Source of the DNA: an uncultured bacterium
GTDB lineage: Bacteria; Bacillota; Clostridia; Lachnospirales; Lachnospiraceae
Direction of reading: 5' to 3'
DNA: 34,764 bases
Assembly (NCBI GenBank): GCA_947574055.1
Contig: CANPIC010000031.1
Coordinates: 1-34,764 of the forward strand
Numbering within the stretch: position 1 is the stretch's first letter; every line of letters begins with the position of its first letter. The notes under the pieces were generated by a model, which was given only the letters and a program-made list of their open reading frames with translations, was not told the DNA's origin and searched no databases. Below are positions 27,892-34,712 of the stretch, in pieces. The translations under genes were made by a program, and so were the position numbers.

Positions 27892-28311
27892 ATGACCAGA
27901 TTTGAGTTTACGGAAAAATTGCGCAAAGCCCTTTCGGGCCGGGTGAATTATCAGATAGTCAATGAAAACGTGGCATATTATGAAATGTATATTGATACAG
28001 AGATTAAAAAGGGGCGCAGTGAAAAGGAAGTACTGAGCGAACTGGGAGATCCCAGGCTCCTGGCCAGGACGATTATTGATACGGCGCAGGAGAGTGATAA
28101 GGTATACGGGGAAGAGGAGGAAGGCAGAAGCGGGAAACATCTCTTCGGCCGGATTTTGCATCTTCCGTCCTGGGTATTTATCCTGGTTTTGCTTCTCATT
28201 TTTATTCTGATTCTGAATGTAGTAGGGTTTGTGATTGCGACGGTGCTGCCGGTGGCGTTGCCGCTGCTTGTGATCTATTATGTGATCCGTTATTTCAGGC
28301 GGCGCAAGTAG
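27892..28311 (+). CDS. HAAS/DUF1700-type membrane protein
   Basis: A 139-residue protein. The N-terminal 65 residues (FEFTEKLRKALSG…YYEMYIDTEIKKGRSEKEVL…LGDPRLLARTII) match the HAAS helical signalling domain found in DUF1700 proteins. A charged linker follows, then two transmembrane helices at about 89-112 and 113-133, and a basic end RYFRRRK. HAAS proteins are thought to link PadR-type regulation with membrane outputs. The ATG at 27892 has GGAG upstream. It is the second gene of a pair closed by a strong terminator. Confidence 0.85.
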   Translation: MTRFEFTEKLRKALSGRVNYQIVNENVAYYEMYIDTEIKKGRSEKEVLSELGDPRLLARTIIDTAQESDKVYGEEEEGRSGKHLFGRILHLPSWVFILVLLLIFILILNVVGFVIATVLPVALPLLVIYYVIRYFRRRK

Positions 28312-28337
28312 ATGTCTGATGTTTTTGTAAACAGAGG

Positions 28338-28374
28338 AAAACAGCTCATCAGGGGAACCGATGAGCTGTTTTGA
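28338..28374 (+). terminator. Terminator after the HAAS gene
   Basis: AAAACAGCTCATC (28338-28350) pairs perfectly with GATGAGCTGTTTT (28360-28372), loop of 9 nt. Confidence 0.92.
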
Positions 28375-28564
28375 GGGGAGTATAAATAATTAATATATAA
28401 GGGTTGCAGATAAGGAAATTGGAGTGTTTCCTTACCTGTTGAGGCTATTATATACCAACTTTTTCAAAAATGCAAGAGGGAAATGTGACTTTTTTCCTAA
28501 TTTTTTTTATTACCTTTGATACGGTGTTGCAGAGGGTTTTTCCCATATTTTTCCTGGGTGAAGA

Positions 28565-28595
28565 TGTATATTATCTGGCAGTCAAGACATACTAA
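28565..28595 (+). promoter_or_regulatory. Possible sporulation-type promoter of the Asn-rich protein
   Basis: TGTATATT (28565-28572), 15 bp, CATACTAA (28588-28595). The boxes resemble the sigma-E pattern (-35 xxCATATT, -10 CATACAxT) with 6 of 8 matches in each by eye, and the spacing suits it. A start near 28603 would leave a short leader. No good sigma-A promoter is seen closer; the AT-rich stretch 28373-28560 otherwise holds only a small AAGGAAA/TTTCCTT hairpin. Confidence 0.35.
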
Positions 28596-28629
28596 GATCG
28601 TAAACCATTTGAATCAGGAGGAATAAAAA

Positions 28630-28800
28630 ATGTCTAAGAACGATTACAATCAGAACCAGAATTCTCAGAACAGCACCAATCAGTCTCAGAACAGATCCAG
28701 CAACAACTACTCCAATGGTACCAATTCTACCAGCAACAGCACTAATTCTACCAACAACAGCACCAACCAGAAAAACAACAACCAGAAGAACAATTTCTAA
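28630..28800 (+). CDS. 56-residue asparagine-rich protein
   Basis: A short gene with ATG 28630 and a perfect AGGAGG at 28617-28622. The product (MSKNDYNQNQNSQNSTNQSQ… ending NQKNNF) is made almost only of Asn, Ser, Gln and Thr with a few Lys, and no hydrophobic core or signal peptide. It must be disordered. Composition resembles small Asn/Gln-rich proteins found in Lachnospiraceae, some of which may be spore-associated; function is unknown. The repeated N-S-T units reflect short codon repeats. It stands alone between terminators. Coding is supported by the ribosome binding site, the continuous frame and the strongly biased composition. Confidence 0.8.
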   Translation: MSKNDYNQNQNSQNSTNQSQNRSSNNYSNGTNSTSNSTNSTNNSTNQKNNNQKNNF

Positions 28801-28808
28801 CTTCCGGT

Positions 28809-28823
28809 CCCGGCTCTGCCGGG
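28809..28823 (+). terminator. Small GC hairpin after the Asn-rich gene
   Basis: CCCGGC-TCT-GCCGGG immediately follows the stop by 8 bp. There is no T run, so termination would be weak. Confidence 0.4.
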
Positions 28824-28907
28824 GTACATAGCAATACGCGTCATAAGAAAACAAATCTGTATATCGCGACAGGCTTTTTGGCTTTTCCATCTTTTTTGAA
28901 AAATCAT

Positions 28908-28936
28908 TTGACACTCCCATAGCTGACATTTAATAT
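28908..28936 (+). promoter_or_regulatory. Promoter giving a leaderless methyltransferase mRNA
   Basis: A perfect TTGACA (28908-28913), 17 bp, TAATAT (28931-28936). The expected start point, 6-8 bases after the -10 box, falls at 28942-28944, on the ATG (28943) of the gene itself. Confidence 0.75.
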
Positions 28937-28942
28937 AGACAT

Positions 28943-30100
28943 ATGAGAAAATTTGAATTGATCGCGCCCTGCCATTTCGGGCTGGAGGCGCCGCTGAAAA
29001 GAGAAATAACGGAACTTGGATATGATATTATGTCTGTGGAGGATGGGCGTGTTACTTTTTACGGGGATGAGGAGGCCTGTGTGCGCGCTAATATATGCCT
29101 CAGGACGGCAGAGCGGATTCTGATCAAGGTCGGAAGTTTTCCGGCCAGGACTTTTGAGGAGCTGTTTCATGGAACGAAGGCACTGCCCTGGGAAGCGTAT
29201 ATACCCCGTGACGGCAGATTCTGGGTGGCGAAAGCAGCCAGTGTCAAAAGTGCGCTGTTCAGTCCTTCGGATATTCAGTCAGTCATGAAAAAAGCTATGG
29301 TGGAGCGCCTGCGGGAAACATATCATGAAACCCGTTTTGAGGAGAGCGGAGCTTCCTTCCCTCTGCGGGTTTTTCTGATGAAGGATGAGGTGACGGTCGG
29401 CCTGGATACGACCGGAGATTCTCTTCATAAAAGGGGATACCGCAAACTGACAGCCAGGGCACCTATTGCAGAAAATCTGGCGGCAGCGCTGATTATGCTG
29501 ACACCATGGAAAGGAGACCGCATACTGGTGGATCCTTTCTGTGGCAGTGGGACCATCCCTATCGAGGCGGCGATGATGGCGGCCAATATGGCACCGGGGA
29601 TGAAACGTGGTTTTACGGCGATGGACTGGCCGCACGTCATAGGCGGGTCTATCTGGGAAGAGATCCGGCAGGAAGCGGCGGAGCAGGTAGATTTGCAGGT
29701 GGAAACGGATATCCAGGGGTATGATCTGGATGATGAGATGGTGTCGATAGCCAGGGCCAATGCCAGACTGGCCGGAGTGGATAAGCTGATTCATTTTCAG
29801 AAAAGAGATGTGTCGGCATTGAGTCACCCGAAGAAATATGGCTTTGTGATTACCAATCCGCCCTATGGGGAGCGGATGGAGGAGAAAGAAAACCTGCCTG
29901 CACTGTATCGTACGCTGGGGGAGAGATTTCGCAGTCTGGATGCATGGTCACTGTATCTGATTACGGCCTATGAAGGTGCGGAAAAAGAGATCGGCAGAAA
30001 GGCGGATAAAAATCGCAAAATATACAATGGTATGATGAAAACGTATTATTATCAGTTTCAGGGGCCAAAGCCATCCTCCAAACGCAGGCGGGAAGCATGA
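28943..30100 (+). CDS. THUMP-domain RNA guanine-N2 methyltransferase
   Basis: A 385-residue SAM-dependent RNA methyltransferase of the YpsC/RlmL-N group, likely making m2G in 23S rRNA. The N-terminus MRKFELIAPCHFGLEAPLKRE is typical, so the start is firm. A ferredoxin-like and THUMP region (to about 160) is followed by the Rossmann domain with SAM motif VDPFCGSGTIPIEAAMMAAN and the catalytic NPPY (TNPPYGER). No Shine-Dalgarno motif precedes the ATG, and the promoter places the transcript start on it. The stop overlaps the next gene's start (ATGA, 30097-30100). It heads a four-gene run. Confidence 0.93.
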   Translation: MRKFELIAPCHFGLEAPLKREITELGYDIMSVEDGRVTFYGDEEACVRANICLRTAERILIKVGSFPARTFEELFHGTKALPWEAYIPRDGRFWVAKAASVKSALFSPSDIQSVMKKAMVERLRETYHETRFEESGASFPLRVFLMKDEVTVGLDTTGDSLHKRGYRKLTARAPIAENLAAALIMLTPWKGDRILVDPFCGSGTIPIEAAMMAANMAPGMKRGFTAMDWPHVIGGSIWEEIRQEAAEQVDLQVETDIQGYDLDDEMVSIARANARLAGVDKLIHFQKRDVSALSHPKKYGFVITNPPYGERMEEKENLPALYRTLGERFRSLDAWSLYLITAYEGAEKEIGRKADKNRKIYNGMMKTYYYQFQGPKPSSKRRREA

Positions 30101-31155
30101 GACGGGAGCAGCTTTCCAGGCTTATGCTGCTATGTGCCATGTTATTTTGTGCGCTCGTTACAGGGACAGTGATTTCTATTGCAGGGTCAGAGAGAGTGAC
30201 CCTGGCACAAAAGGGCAATGAAAATGAAAGCCGTACCTTACAGGCAGCCGGATGGCGGAAAGAGCGCAGGGATATGGGAAGCGTTCACAGAGAGCGGCTG
30301 TACGGAGAGCATGGAGGAGAAGTTTCCATGCCGCTTGCGTTGACGGCAGAGGAGGACGGGATACGGATACCGCTGCCATCTGGACTGGGGGCAGAAGATA
30401 TCCTGATGGAGAATTTTTATGAAACCCGGGATATCCTGCTGATTTTTCCCGGAGATTATAGGGAATTTCTGGAAAGCAGTGTTCTGACAGCAAGCCAGGA
30501 GAAGGTGCAGGGAGTTTATCTGTCCCTGCGAAGCGGCAATACCTGGCTGCGGGTCAGGCTGAAGGATGTGTATGAATGTCAGCCTGATACGGAAGAAAGT
30601 ATGGCTGTCCTGTCTATGGAGAAGCCGGCTGTCCTGTATGACAGGATTGTGATGTTGGATGCAGCCGGTGATGATGCCGACAGGGAAAATGACGAATATA
30701 TGTTTGTATGGGATGTGATGGAACAGATCCGCCTGCGGCTGGAAGAGGAAGGGATCGGTGTCTATCTGACAGGAGCCAGGGGGACGGGACTGCACGTGAC
30801 TGACAGAGCGGCCCTGGCCGGGGCATTGCAGGCAGATCTGGTGATTGGACTGCGGGCAGGCAGCCATAGCACACAAGAGCAAGGGGCTTGGGTGTTATAT
30901 AATGGCGACTATTTTATCCCTTATTTTGGTAATACACATCTTGCGCTTTTGCTGCAACAGCATATAGAGGGAGCCTGTTTGCGTGAACCGGATGAAGGAG
31001 ACCTGTTCCTGGAACAGATCCATATTCCTGCGGCGGCGCTTGTACTGGATGGCAGCGGGCAGAAACTTCTGGCTGATGAATGGTACCGGGAAAAGCTGGC
31101 AGCTGCCATCGCGGAAACGGTGCTGGAGGCTTTGGCGGGGATGCAGAATTCATAA
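30097..31155 (+). CDS. Membrane-anchored amidase-3-like protein lacking zinc ligands
   Basis: A 352-residue protein with an N-terminal signal anchor (LMLLCAMLFCALVTGTVISI). After a region of about 150 residues that I cannot assign, residues 180-350 follow the N-acetylmuramoyl-L-alanine amidase (Amidase_3) layout: IVMLDAAGDD in place of the usual D-P-G-H-G-G, an ENDEYMFVWDVMEQIRLRLEE helix, GIGVYLTGARG in place of VxLTRxxD, RAALAGALQADLVIGLRAGS in place of RxxxAN…DxxxSIHxN. The two zinc-binding His residues are missing; the Glu ligand may remain. It is probably a non-catalytic relative that binds peptidoglycan or regulates. The homology is judged by pattern only. It overlaps the methyltransferase stop by four bases. 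Confidence 0.65.
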   Translation: MRREQLSRLMLLCAMLFCALVTGTVISIAGSERVTLAQKGNENESRTLQAAGWRKERRDMGSVHRERLYGEHGGEVSMPLALTAEEDGIRIPLPSGLGAEDILMENFYETRDILLIFPGDYREFLESSVLTASQEKVQGVYLSLRSGNTWLRVRLKDVYECQPDTEESMAVLSMEKPAVLYDRIVMLDAAGDDADRENDEYMFVWDVMEQIRLRLEEEGIGVYLTGARGTGLHVTDRAALAGALQADLVIGLRAGSHSTQEQGAWVLYNGDYFIPYFGNTHLALLLQQHIEGACLREPDEGDLFLEQIHIPAAALVLDGSGQKLLADEWYREKLAAAIAETVLEALAGMQNS

Positions 31156-31167
31156 GGAAGGAACGGT

Positions 31168-31806
31168 ATGGGAGAGCAGGTAATCTTTGCCACAGGCAAT
31201 GAAGGAAAGATGAAAGAGATACGGATGATACTGGCAGGTGTGGATGTGGAGATTCTTTCGCTGAAAGACGCCGGGATTTCCACGGATGTGGAGGAAAATG
31301 GAACTACATTTGCGGAGAATGCCCTGATCAAAGCCAGAGACTGTGCCCGGCGGACAGGGATGATGGTTCTGGCGGATGATTCCGGCCTGGAGATAGACTG
31401 TCTGGATAAAGAACCGGGGATTCATTCTGCCAGATATCTGGGTGAGAATACCGCCTATGAAACCAAAAACAGGATACTCCTCAGTCGGCTCAAAGATGTG
31501 CCGGATGAACAAAGGACAGCGAGATTTGTCTGTGTCATAGCAGCAGTATTTCCTGACGGGCGGGAGTTTTTGGCAGAAGGTGTCATGGAAGGACGGATCG
31601 CACATGAGGCAAAAGGAGAAAACGGTTTTGGTTATGATCCTATTTTTTATGTACCCCAATACGGACTGACCGGAGGAGAACTGGACGCAGAGCAGAAAAA
31701 CAGCATCAGCCATCGGGGAAAGGCACTGAACAGAATGAAGGACAGGCTGCTTTCGGAAGGAATCTGGAGACTGCGCAGTAAAAAAGCGGCGGGAGAAAAT
31801 ACATGA
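31168..31806 (+). CDS. rdgB: XTP/dITP pyrophosphatase (RdgB/HAM1)
   Basis: A 212-residue house-cleaning enzyme that hydrolyses non-canonical purine triphosphates (ITP, dITP, XTP) to monophosphates. Signatures: N-terminal IFATGNEGKMKEI with the phosphate-binding TGNxxK, TTFAENALIKA, catalytic LADDSGLEIDCL, GENGFGYDPIF and C-terminal ISHRGKALNRMK. AAGGAAGG precedes the ATG. Its stop overlaps the start of the phosphoesterase gene (ATGA at 31803-31806), a frequent pairing in Clostridia. Confidence 0.97.
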   Translation: MGEQVIFATGNEGKMKEIRMILAGVDVEILSLKDAGISTDVEENGTTFAENALIKARDCARRTGMMVLADDSGLEIDCLDKEPGIHSARYLGENTAYETKNRILLSRLKDVPDEQRTARFVCVIAAVFPDGREFLAEGVMEGRIAHEAKGENGFGYDPIFYVPQYGLTGGELDAEQKNSISHRGKALNRMKDRLLSEGIWRLRSKKAAGENT

Positions 31807-32291
31807 AAATATTGATCGTAAGTGATACACATGGTAGAAATACGGAGTTGGCCGCGCTGCTGGATGAAATGGATGGGCCGGATATGCTGATTCACTGCGG
31901 CGATGTGGAGGGCAGCGAGTATATGATCAGCGAATGTGCCGGGTGCCCGGTGGAAATGGTGGCCGGCAACAATGATTTCTTCAGCAGTCTGCCGCGGGAA
32001 CGGGAGTTCTGTATCGGTGATTATAAAGTCTGGCTGACGCACGGGCACTCCTATGGAGTATCCATGTCCGGTGAGACCATCAAAAAAGAAGCCATTGCCA
32101 GAGGTGTGGATATCGTCATCTATGGACATACGCACAAACCGGTGATAGATGAATCAAAACGGGTCATTGCCATCAATCCGGGGAGCCTTTCCTATCCGCG
32201 TCAGATAGGACGCAGGCCATCTTATATTATCATGGAACTGGACCGTGCCGGAAAGGCACATTTTGCTCTGCATTTTCTGGAGAATACTTGA
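31803..32291 (+). CDS. YfcE/MJ0936-type metallophosphoesterase
   Basis: A 162-residue calcineurin-like phosphodiesterase. All metal-binding blocks are present: VSDTHG, HCGDVEG, AGNND, LTHGHSYG and YGHTHKP, followed by INPGSLSYPR. Family members hydrolyse phosphodiesters or phosphomonoesters with Mn2+; the natural substrate is usually unknown. Translationally coupled to the XTP/dITP pyrophosphatase gene. Its stop codon lies inside the -35 box of the tRNA-Pro promoter. Confidence 0.95.
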   Translation: MKILIVSDTHGRNTELAALLDEMDGPDMLIHCGDVEGSEYMISECAGCPVEMVAGNNDFFSSLPREREFCIGDYKVWLTHGHSYGVSMSGETIKKEAIARGVDIVIYGHTHKPVIDESKRVIAINPGSLSYPRQIGRRPSYIIMELDRAGKAHFALHFLENT

Positions 32292-32316
32292 CAGTGAAGG
32301 GGGATTATACTATAAT
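32288..32316 (+). promoter_or_regulatory. Promoter of tRNA-Pro
   Basis: A perfect TTGACA (32288-32293), 17 bp, perfect TATAAT (32311-32316), overlapping the stop of the preceding gene. Confidence 0.9.
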
Positions 32317-32350
32317 AACACACGGATTACGCTGTTGACGCGTCTGACGG

Positions 32351-32425
32351 CGGGGTGTGGCTCAGCTTGGCTAGAGCGCCTGGTTTGGGACCAGGAGGCC
32401 GCAGGTTCGAATCCTGTCACCCCGA
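32351..32425 (+). tRNA. tRNA-Pro (anticodon TGG)
   Basis: A full cloverleaf: acceptor CGGGGTG/CACCCCG, D arm with GCTCAGCTTGGCTAGAGC, anticodon arm CCTGG-TTTGGGA-CCAGG (anticodon TGG), T arm GCAGG-TTCGAAT-CCTGT, discriminator A. CCA is not encoded. Its 3' third is repeated at 33666. Confidence 0.97.
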
Positions 32426-32464
32426 TTTTTTATAGTTGCAGGCCGGGCGGGACCGGTGGCAGAG

Positions 32465-32500
32465 AAAGCTGTGGGGGAGTTTGCTCATCCACAGCTTTTT
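32465..32500 (+). terminator. Terminator of tRNA-Pro
   Basis: AAAGCTGTGG (32465-32474) pairs with CCACAGCTTT (32489-32498), then more T. A diverged copy of this terminator occurs near 33729-33764. Beyond it, up to the Rpn gene at 32740, I see only a hairpin AAGAGG/CCTCTT (32693-32711) and a weak promoter-like TTGTAA…TAGCAT near 32645. Confidence 0.85.
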
Positions 32501-32739
32501 TGACACCAGACATATGCGGCGACTGTACATTCCTATGTGTTGTTGTGTTTCTGCTCTCGCAGATTCGCTGTGAGCAGGATGAAGTCTGATCTGATAAAAC
32601 GGGAAGCGGTTTTTTGGATGTACTTAGGGAGAGGATGTTTATTGTAAACAGGAGATGTCTTTTATAGCATGAAGAAAGATATTCTGTAGAAAAAGAGGGA
32701 TATCACCTCTTCTGGGAAATGTAGAAAAGGGGTAACGCA

Positions 32740-33591
32740 ATGTCAGATAATACACCGAAACGAAAGATACGAGACAGTGTATTCACGGACCTGTTTCAAG
32801 ATAAAAAGTATCTGTTTCAGCTATATCAAGCCCTGCATCCGGAGGACGGAGAGGCTACAAAGGATGAAATAGCAGATATCACAATCAAGCATGTGTTGGT
32901 GGACGCGGATTATAATGACCTGGGGTTTTCCGTAGGCGACAGGCTCATGGTGTTGGTGGAGAGCCAGTCGACATGGACAATGAACATTATCATCCGTGCG
33001 CTGATGTACCTGATGCAGACATATCATGATTATTTCAGGAGAACGAAACAGAACTTGTATGGAAGCAAAAAGGTGAAGATGCCCAAGCCGGAACTGTATG
33101 TCATATTTACAGGAGAAAGAAAAACGATTCCGGATATCATAACACTGTCAAAGGATTTTTTTAATGGAGCCGGAATTGCCGTTGATGCGGAAATCAAAGT
33201 CTTATATCAGGAGAATGAAGGGGATATTATCGGGCAGTATATTATTTTCTGTAAAGTATATCAGGAACGGAGAAAATGCTGCGGTAATACCAGAGAGGCA
33301 GTCACGGAAACAATCCGTATCTGCAAGGAGCGGAATGTACTGAAGGAGTATCTGGAAAGCAGGGAAAAGGAGGTTGTAGACATCATGATGACATTGTTTG
33401 ATGATGAACAGATTTACAAGGCGTTTGAGAATGATATTAAACAGGAAACAGCCAAAGCGGTGGCTAGGGATAAGGCTATCCTTATGATACAAAAGGGAAA
33501 AATTACCATAGATGAGATTGCCGAGTATTTCCCGGAACTGTCGGAAGAAGACCGGAAAGAAATTGAATTCCGGGTTTTACAACAGGTTTAA
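32740..33591 (+). CDS. Rpn-family nuclease (PD-(D/E)XK putative transposase)
   Basis: A 283-residue protein of the Rpn/PDDEXK_2 type. It begins KRKIRDSVFTDLFQDKKYLFQLYQALHP, then has the nuclease core YNDLGFSVGDRLMVLVESQSTWTMNI with the D…ExQ motif, and the following RALMYLMQTYHDYF typical of the family. The C-terminal third is helical and Lys/Glu-rich, ending EIEFRVLQQV. Family members in Escherichia coli are DNA endonucleases that stimulate recombination; no transposase-type termini are certain here. AAGGGG at 32727-32732 is the ribosome binding site. The gene is bounded by tRNA-Pro and a second copy of its 3' end, suggesting acquisition by insertion. It appears intact. Confidence 0.9.
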   Translation: MSDNTPKRKIRDSVFTDLFQDKKYLFQLYQALHPEDGEATKDEIADITIKHVLVDADYNDLGFSVGDRLMVLVESQSTWTMNIIIRALMYLMQTYHDYFRRTKQNLYGSKKVKMPKPELYVIFTGERKTIPDIITLSKDFFNGAGIAVDAEIKVLYQENEGDIIGQYIIFCKVYQERRKCCGNTREAVTETIRICKERNVLKEYLESREKEVVDIMMTLFDDEQIYKAFENDIKQETAKAVARDKAILMIQKGKITIDEIAEYFPELSEEDRKEIEFRVLQQV

Positions 33592-33665
33592 TAGAATCGT
33601 TTCGTGGTTTCACGGCCGGACTTTCGGCGGAGCAAGCCGTCTGAAAACATGGAAAGAGGGAAGGT

Positions 33666-33764
33666 GTTCGAATCCTGTCACCCCGATTTTTTATAGCTGC
33701 AAGTCAGCACCTGTTTGAGGATAAAAAAGACTGTTTGGGGAGTTTATCTGCCAGCAGCTTTTTT
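33666..33764 (+). repeat. Duplicated 3' end of tRNA-Pro plus its terminator
   Basis: 33666-33696 is identical over 31 bases to 32405-32435, the T arm, 3' acceptor strand and following T run of tRNA-Pro. Similarity continues, diverged, to a second terminator: GGGGAGTTT and CAGCTTTTTT recur at matching distance (98 against 95 bp). The 5' part of a tRNA is absent, so it is not a functional tRNA. It marks the right edge of the segment containing the Rpn gene. Confidence 0.9.
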
Positions 33765-33801
33765 CTATTGTGAAATGCCCCGGAATTATCATTGTTCGGT
33801 C

Positions 33802-33830
33802 TTGCAAATTGTTGCGGGAACTGCTATACT
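33802..33830 (+). promoter_or_regulatory. Promoter of tRNA-Gly
   Basis: TTGCAA (33802-33807), 17 bp, TATACT (33825-33830), 47 bp before the tRNA. Confidence 0.7.
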
Positions 33831-33877
33831 TCTCAGTATCGGGGCAGTCAGACAGGGTATCTGTCCTGATCAGATCT

Positions 33878-33948
33878 GCGGGTGTAGTTCAATGGCAGAA
33901 CACCAGCCTTCCAAGCTGGACACGTGGGTTCGATTCCCATCACCCGCT
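33878..33948 (+). tRNA. tRNA-Gly (anticodon TCC)
   Basis: Acceptor GCGGGTG/CACCCGC, D arm, anticodon arm CCAGC-CTTCCAA-GCTGG (anticodon TCC), T arm GTGGG-TTCGATT-CCCAT, discriminator T. No encoded CCA. The 260 bp after it, up to 34209, show no gene and no clear terminator. Confidence 0.96.
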
Positions 33949-34208
33949 TTATGAAAAGAATGGCAAATCCTGTTATGGGAGGTATCTGGCCGGAGTCTGA
34001 GATGATACTACATCATCTGCCGCCGGGGTTTGGAGTTTTCTGTCTGTCAATTCTTTTGTCCTGTCTGCAATATCTGCGAGTTTCCCTTTGTCTGTTTCCC
34101 GTTTCGGATGTCTGTATGTCTCCCGGCCATGATCAGAGTAGAATATTTTGCCGTATACCTGTGTGAACACGAAAAACAAACGGAAGACTCATATAAGGAG
34201 CGGGATAA

Positions 34209-34481
34209 ATGGAAAGTGGGATATTAAATATGATTGCAAAATATATGATCGCCGACAGGCTGGAACATTTTGTATCTTCTGATAAACAATATCAGGGTAC
34301 GCAGGAAGAGGTGGCTCGTCTGGATGCACAAGTGGCACAGTTGAGGCTGAGCAGAGAGGCGCGTCTGGCGATTGACAGGCTGCTGTGTGCCAATAATGCG
34401 AGCAACGCCCGTTACAGTGAACTTGCTTATATGCAGGGGTTTCGGGACTGTGCCGCCTTGTTGAAAGAAATCGAACCATAG
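34209..34481 (+). CDS. Small helical protein, function unknown
   Basis: A 90-residue protein with AAGGAG at 34195-34200 before ATG 34209. It is predicted all-helical, without signal or membrane segment; a central heptad-like stretch (EEVARLDAQVAQLRLSREAR) suggests a coiled coil, and the end ELAYMQGFRDCAALLKEIEP resembles the C-terminal helix of small Clostridial proteins such as the DUF6809 group, though I am not sure of this. It stands between tRNA genes, with no partner. Confidence 0.72.
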   Translation: MESGILNMIAKYMIADRLEHFVSSDKQYQGTQEEVARLDAQVAQLRLSREARLAIDRLLCANNASNARYSELAYMQGFRDCAALLKEIEP

Positions 34482-34533
34482 TCGGACAACTACCCGGACG
34501 AAAGAAAATTTAGAAAAAAGTCTGAAATCCTGA

Positions 34534-34562
34534 TTGACAAGACGGCATTGTTATGATAATAT
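34534..34562 (+). promoter_or_regulatory. Promoter of the tRNA-Arg/tRNA-His cluster
   Basis: A perfect TTGACA (34534-34539), 17 bp, TAATAT (34557-34562), 40 bp before tRNA-Arg. Confidence 0.8.
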
Positions 34563-34602
34563 AAAAGCCGTGCCGGACAGGCAATATTTACCGGGACAGT
34601 AC

Positions 34603-34676
<74 letters not shown>

Positions 34677-34681
34677 TTGGA

Positions 34682-34710
34682 GATATTTTGCCTTTGGGCA
34701 GATATCTTTT
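34682..34710 (+). terminator. Hairpin between tRNA-Arg and tRNA-His
   Basis: AGATAT…ATATCT with an inner TGCC/GGCA stem and a following TTTT. It could end transcription of tRNA-Arg or serve as a processing hairpin in a joint transcript; no separate promoter for tRNA-His fits in the 36-bp gap. Confidence 0.5.
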
Positions 34711-34712
34711 AT

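Noticed and set aside
33600..33700. A second functional tRNA ending at 33689
   Set aside because: Only the T arm and 3' acceptor strand match; the preceding bases form no D or anticodon arm and no matching acceptor 5' strand.
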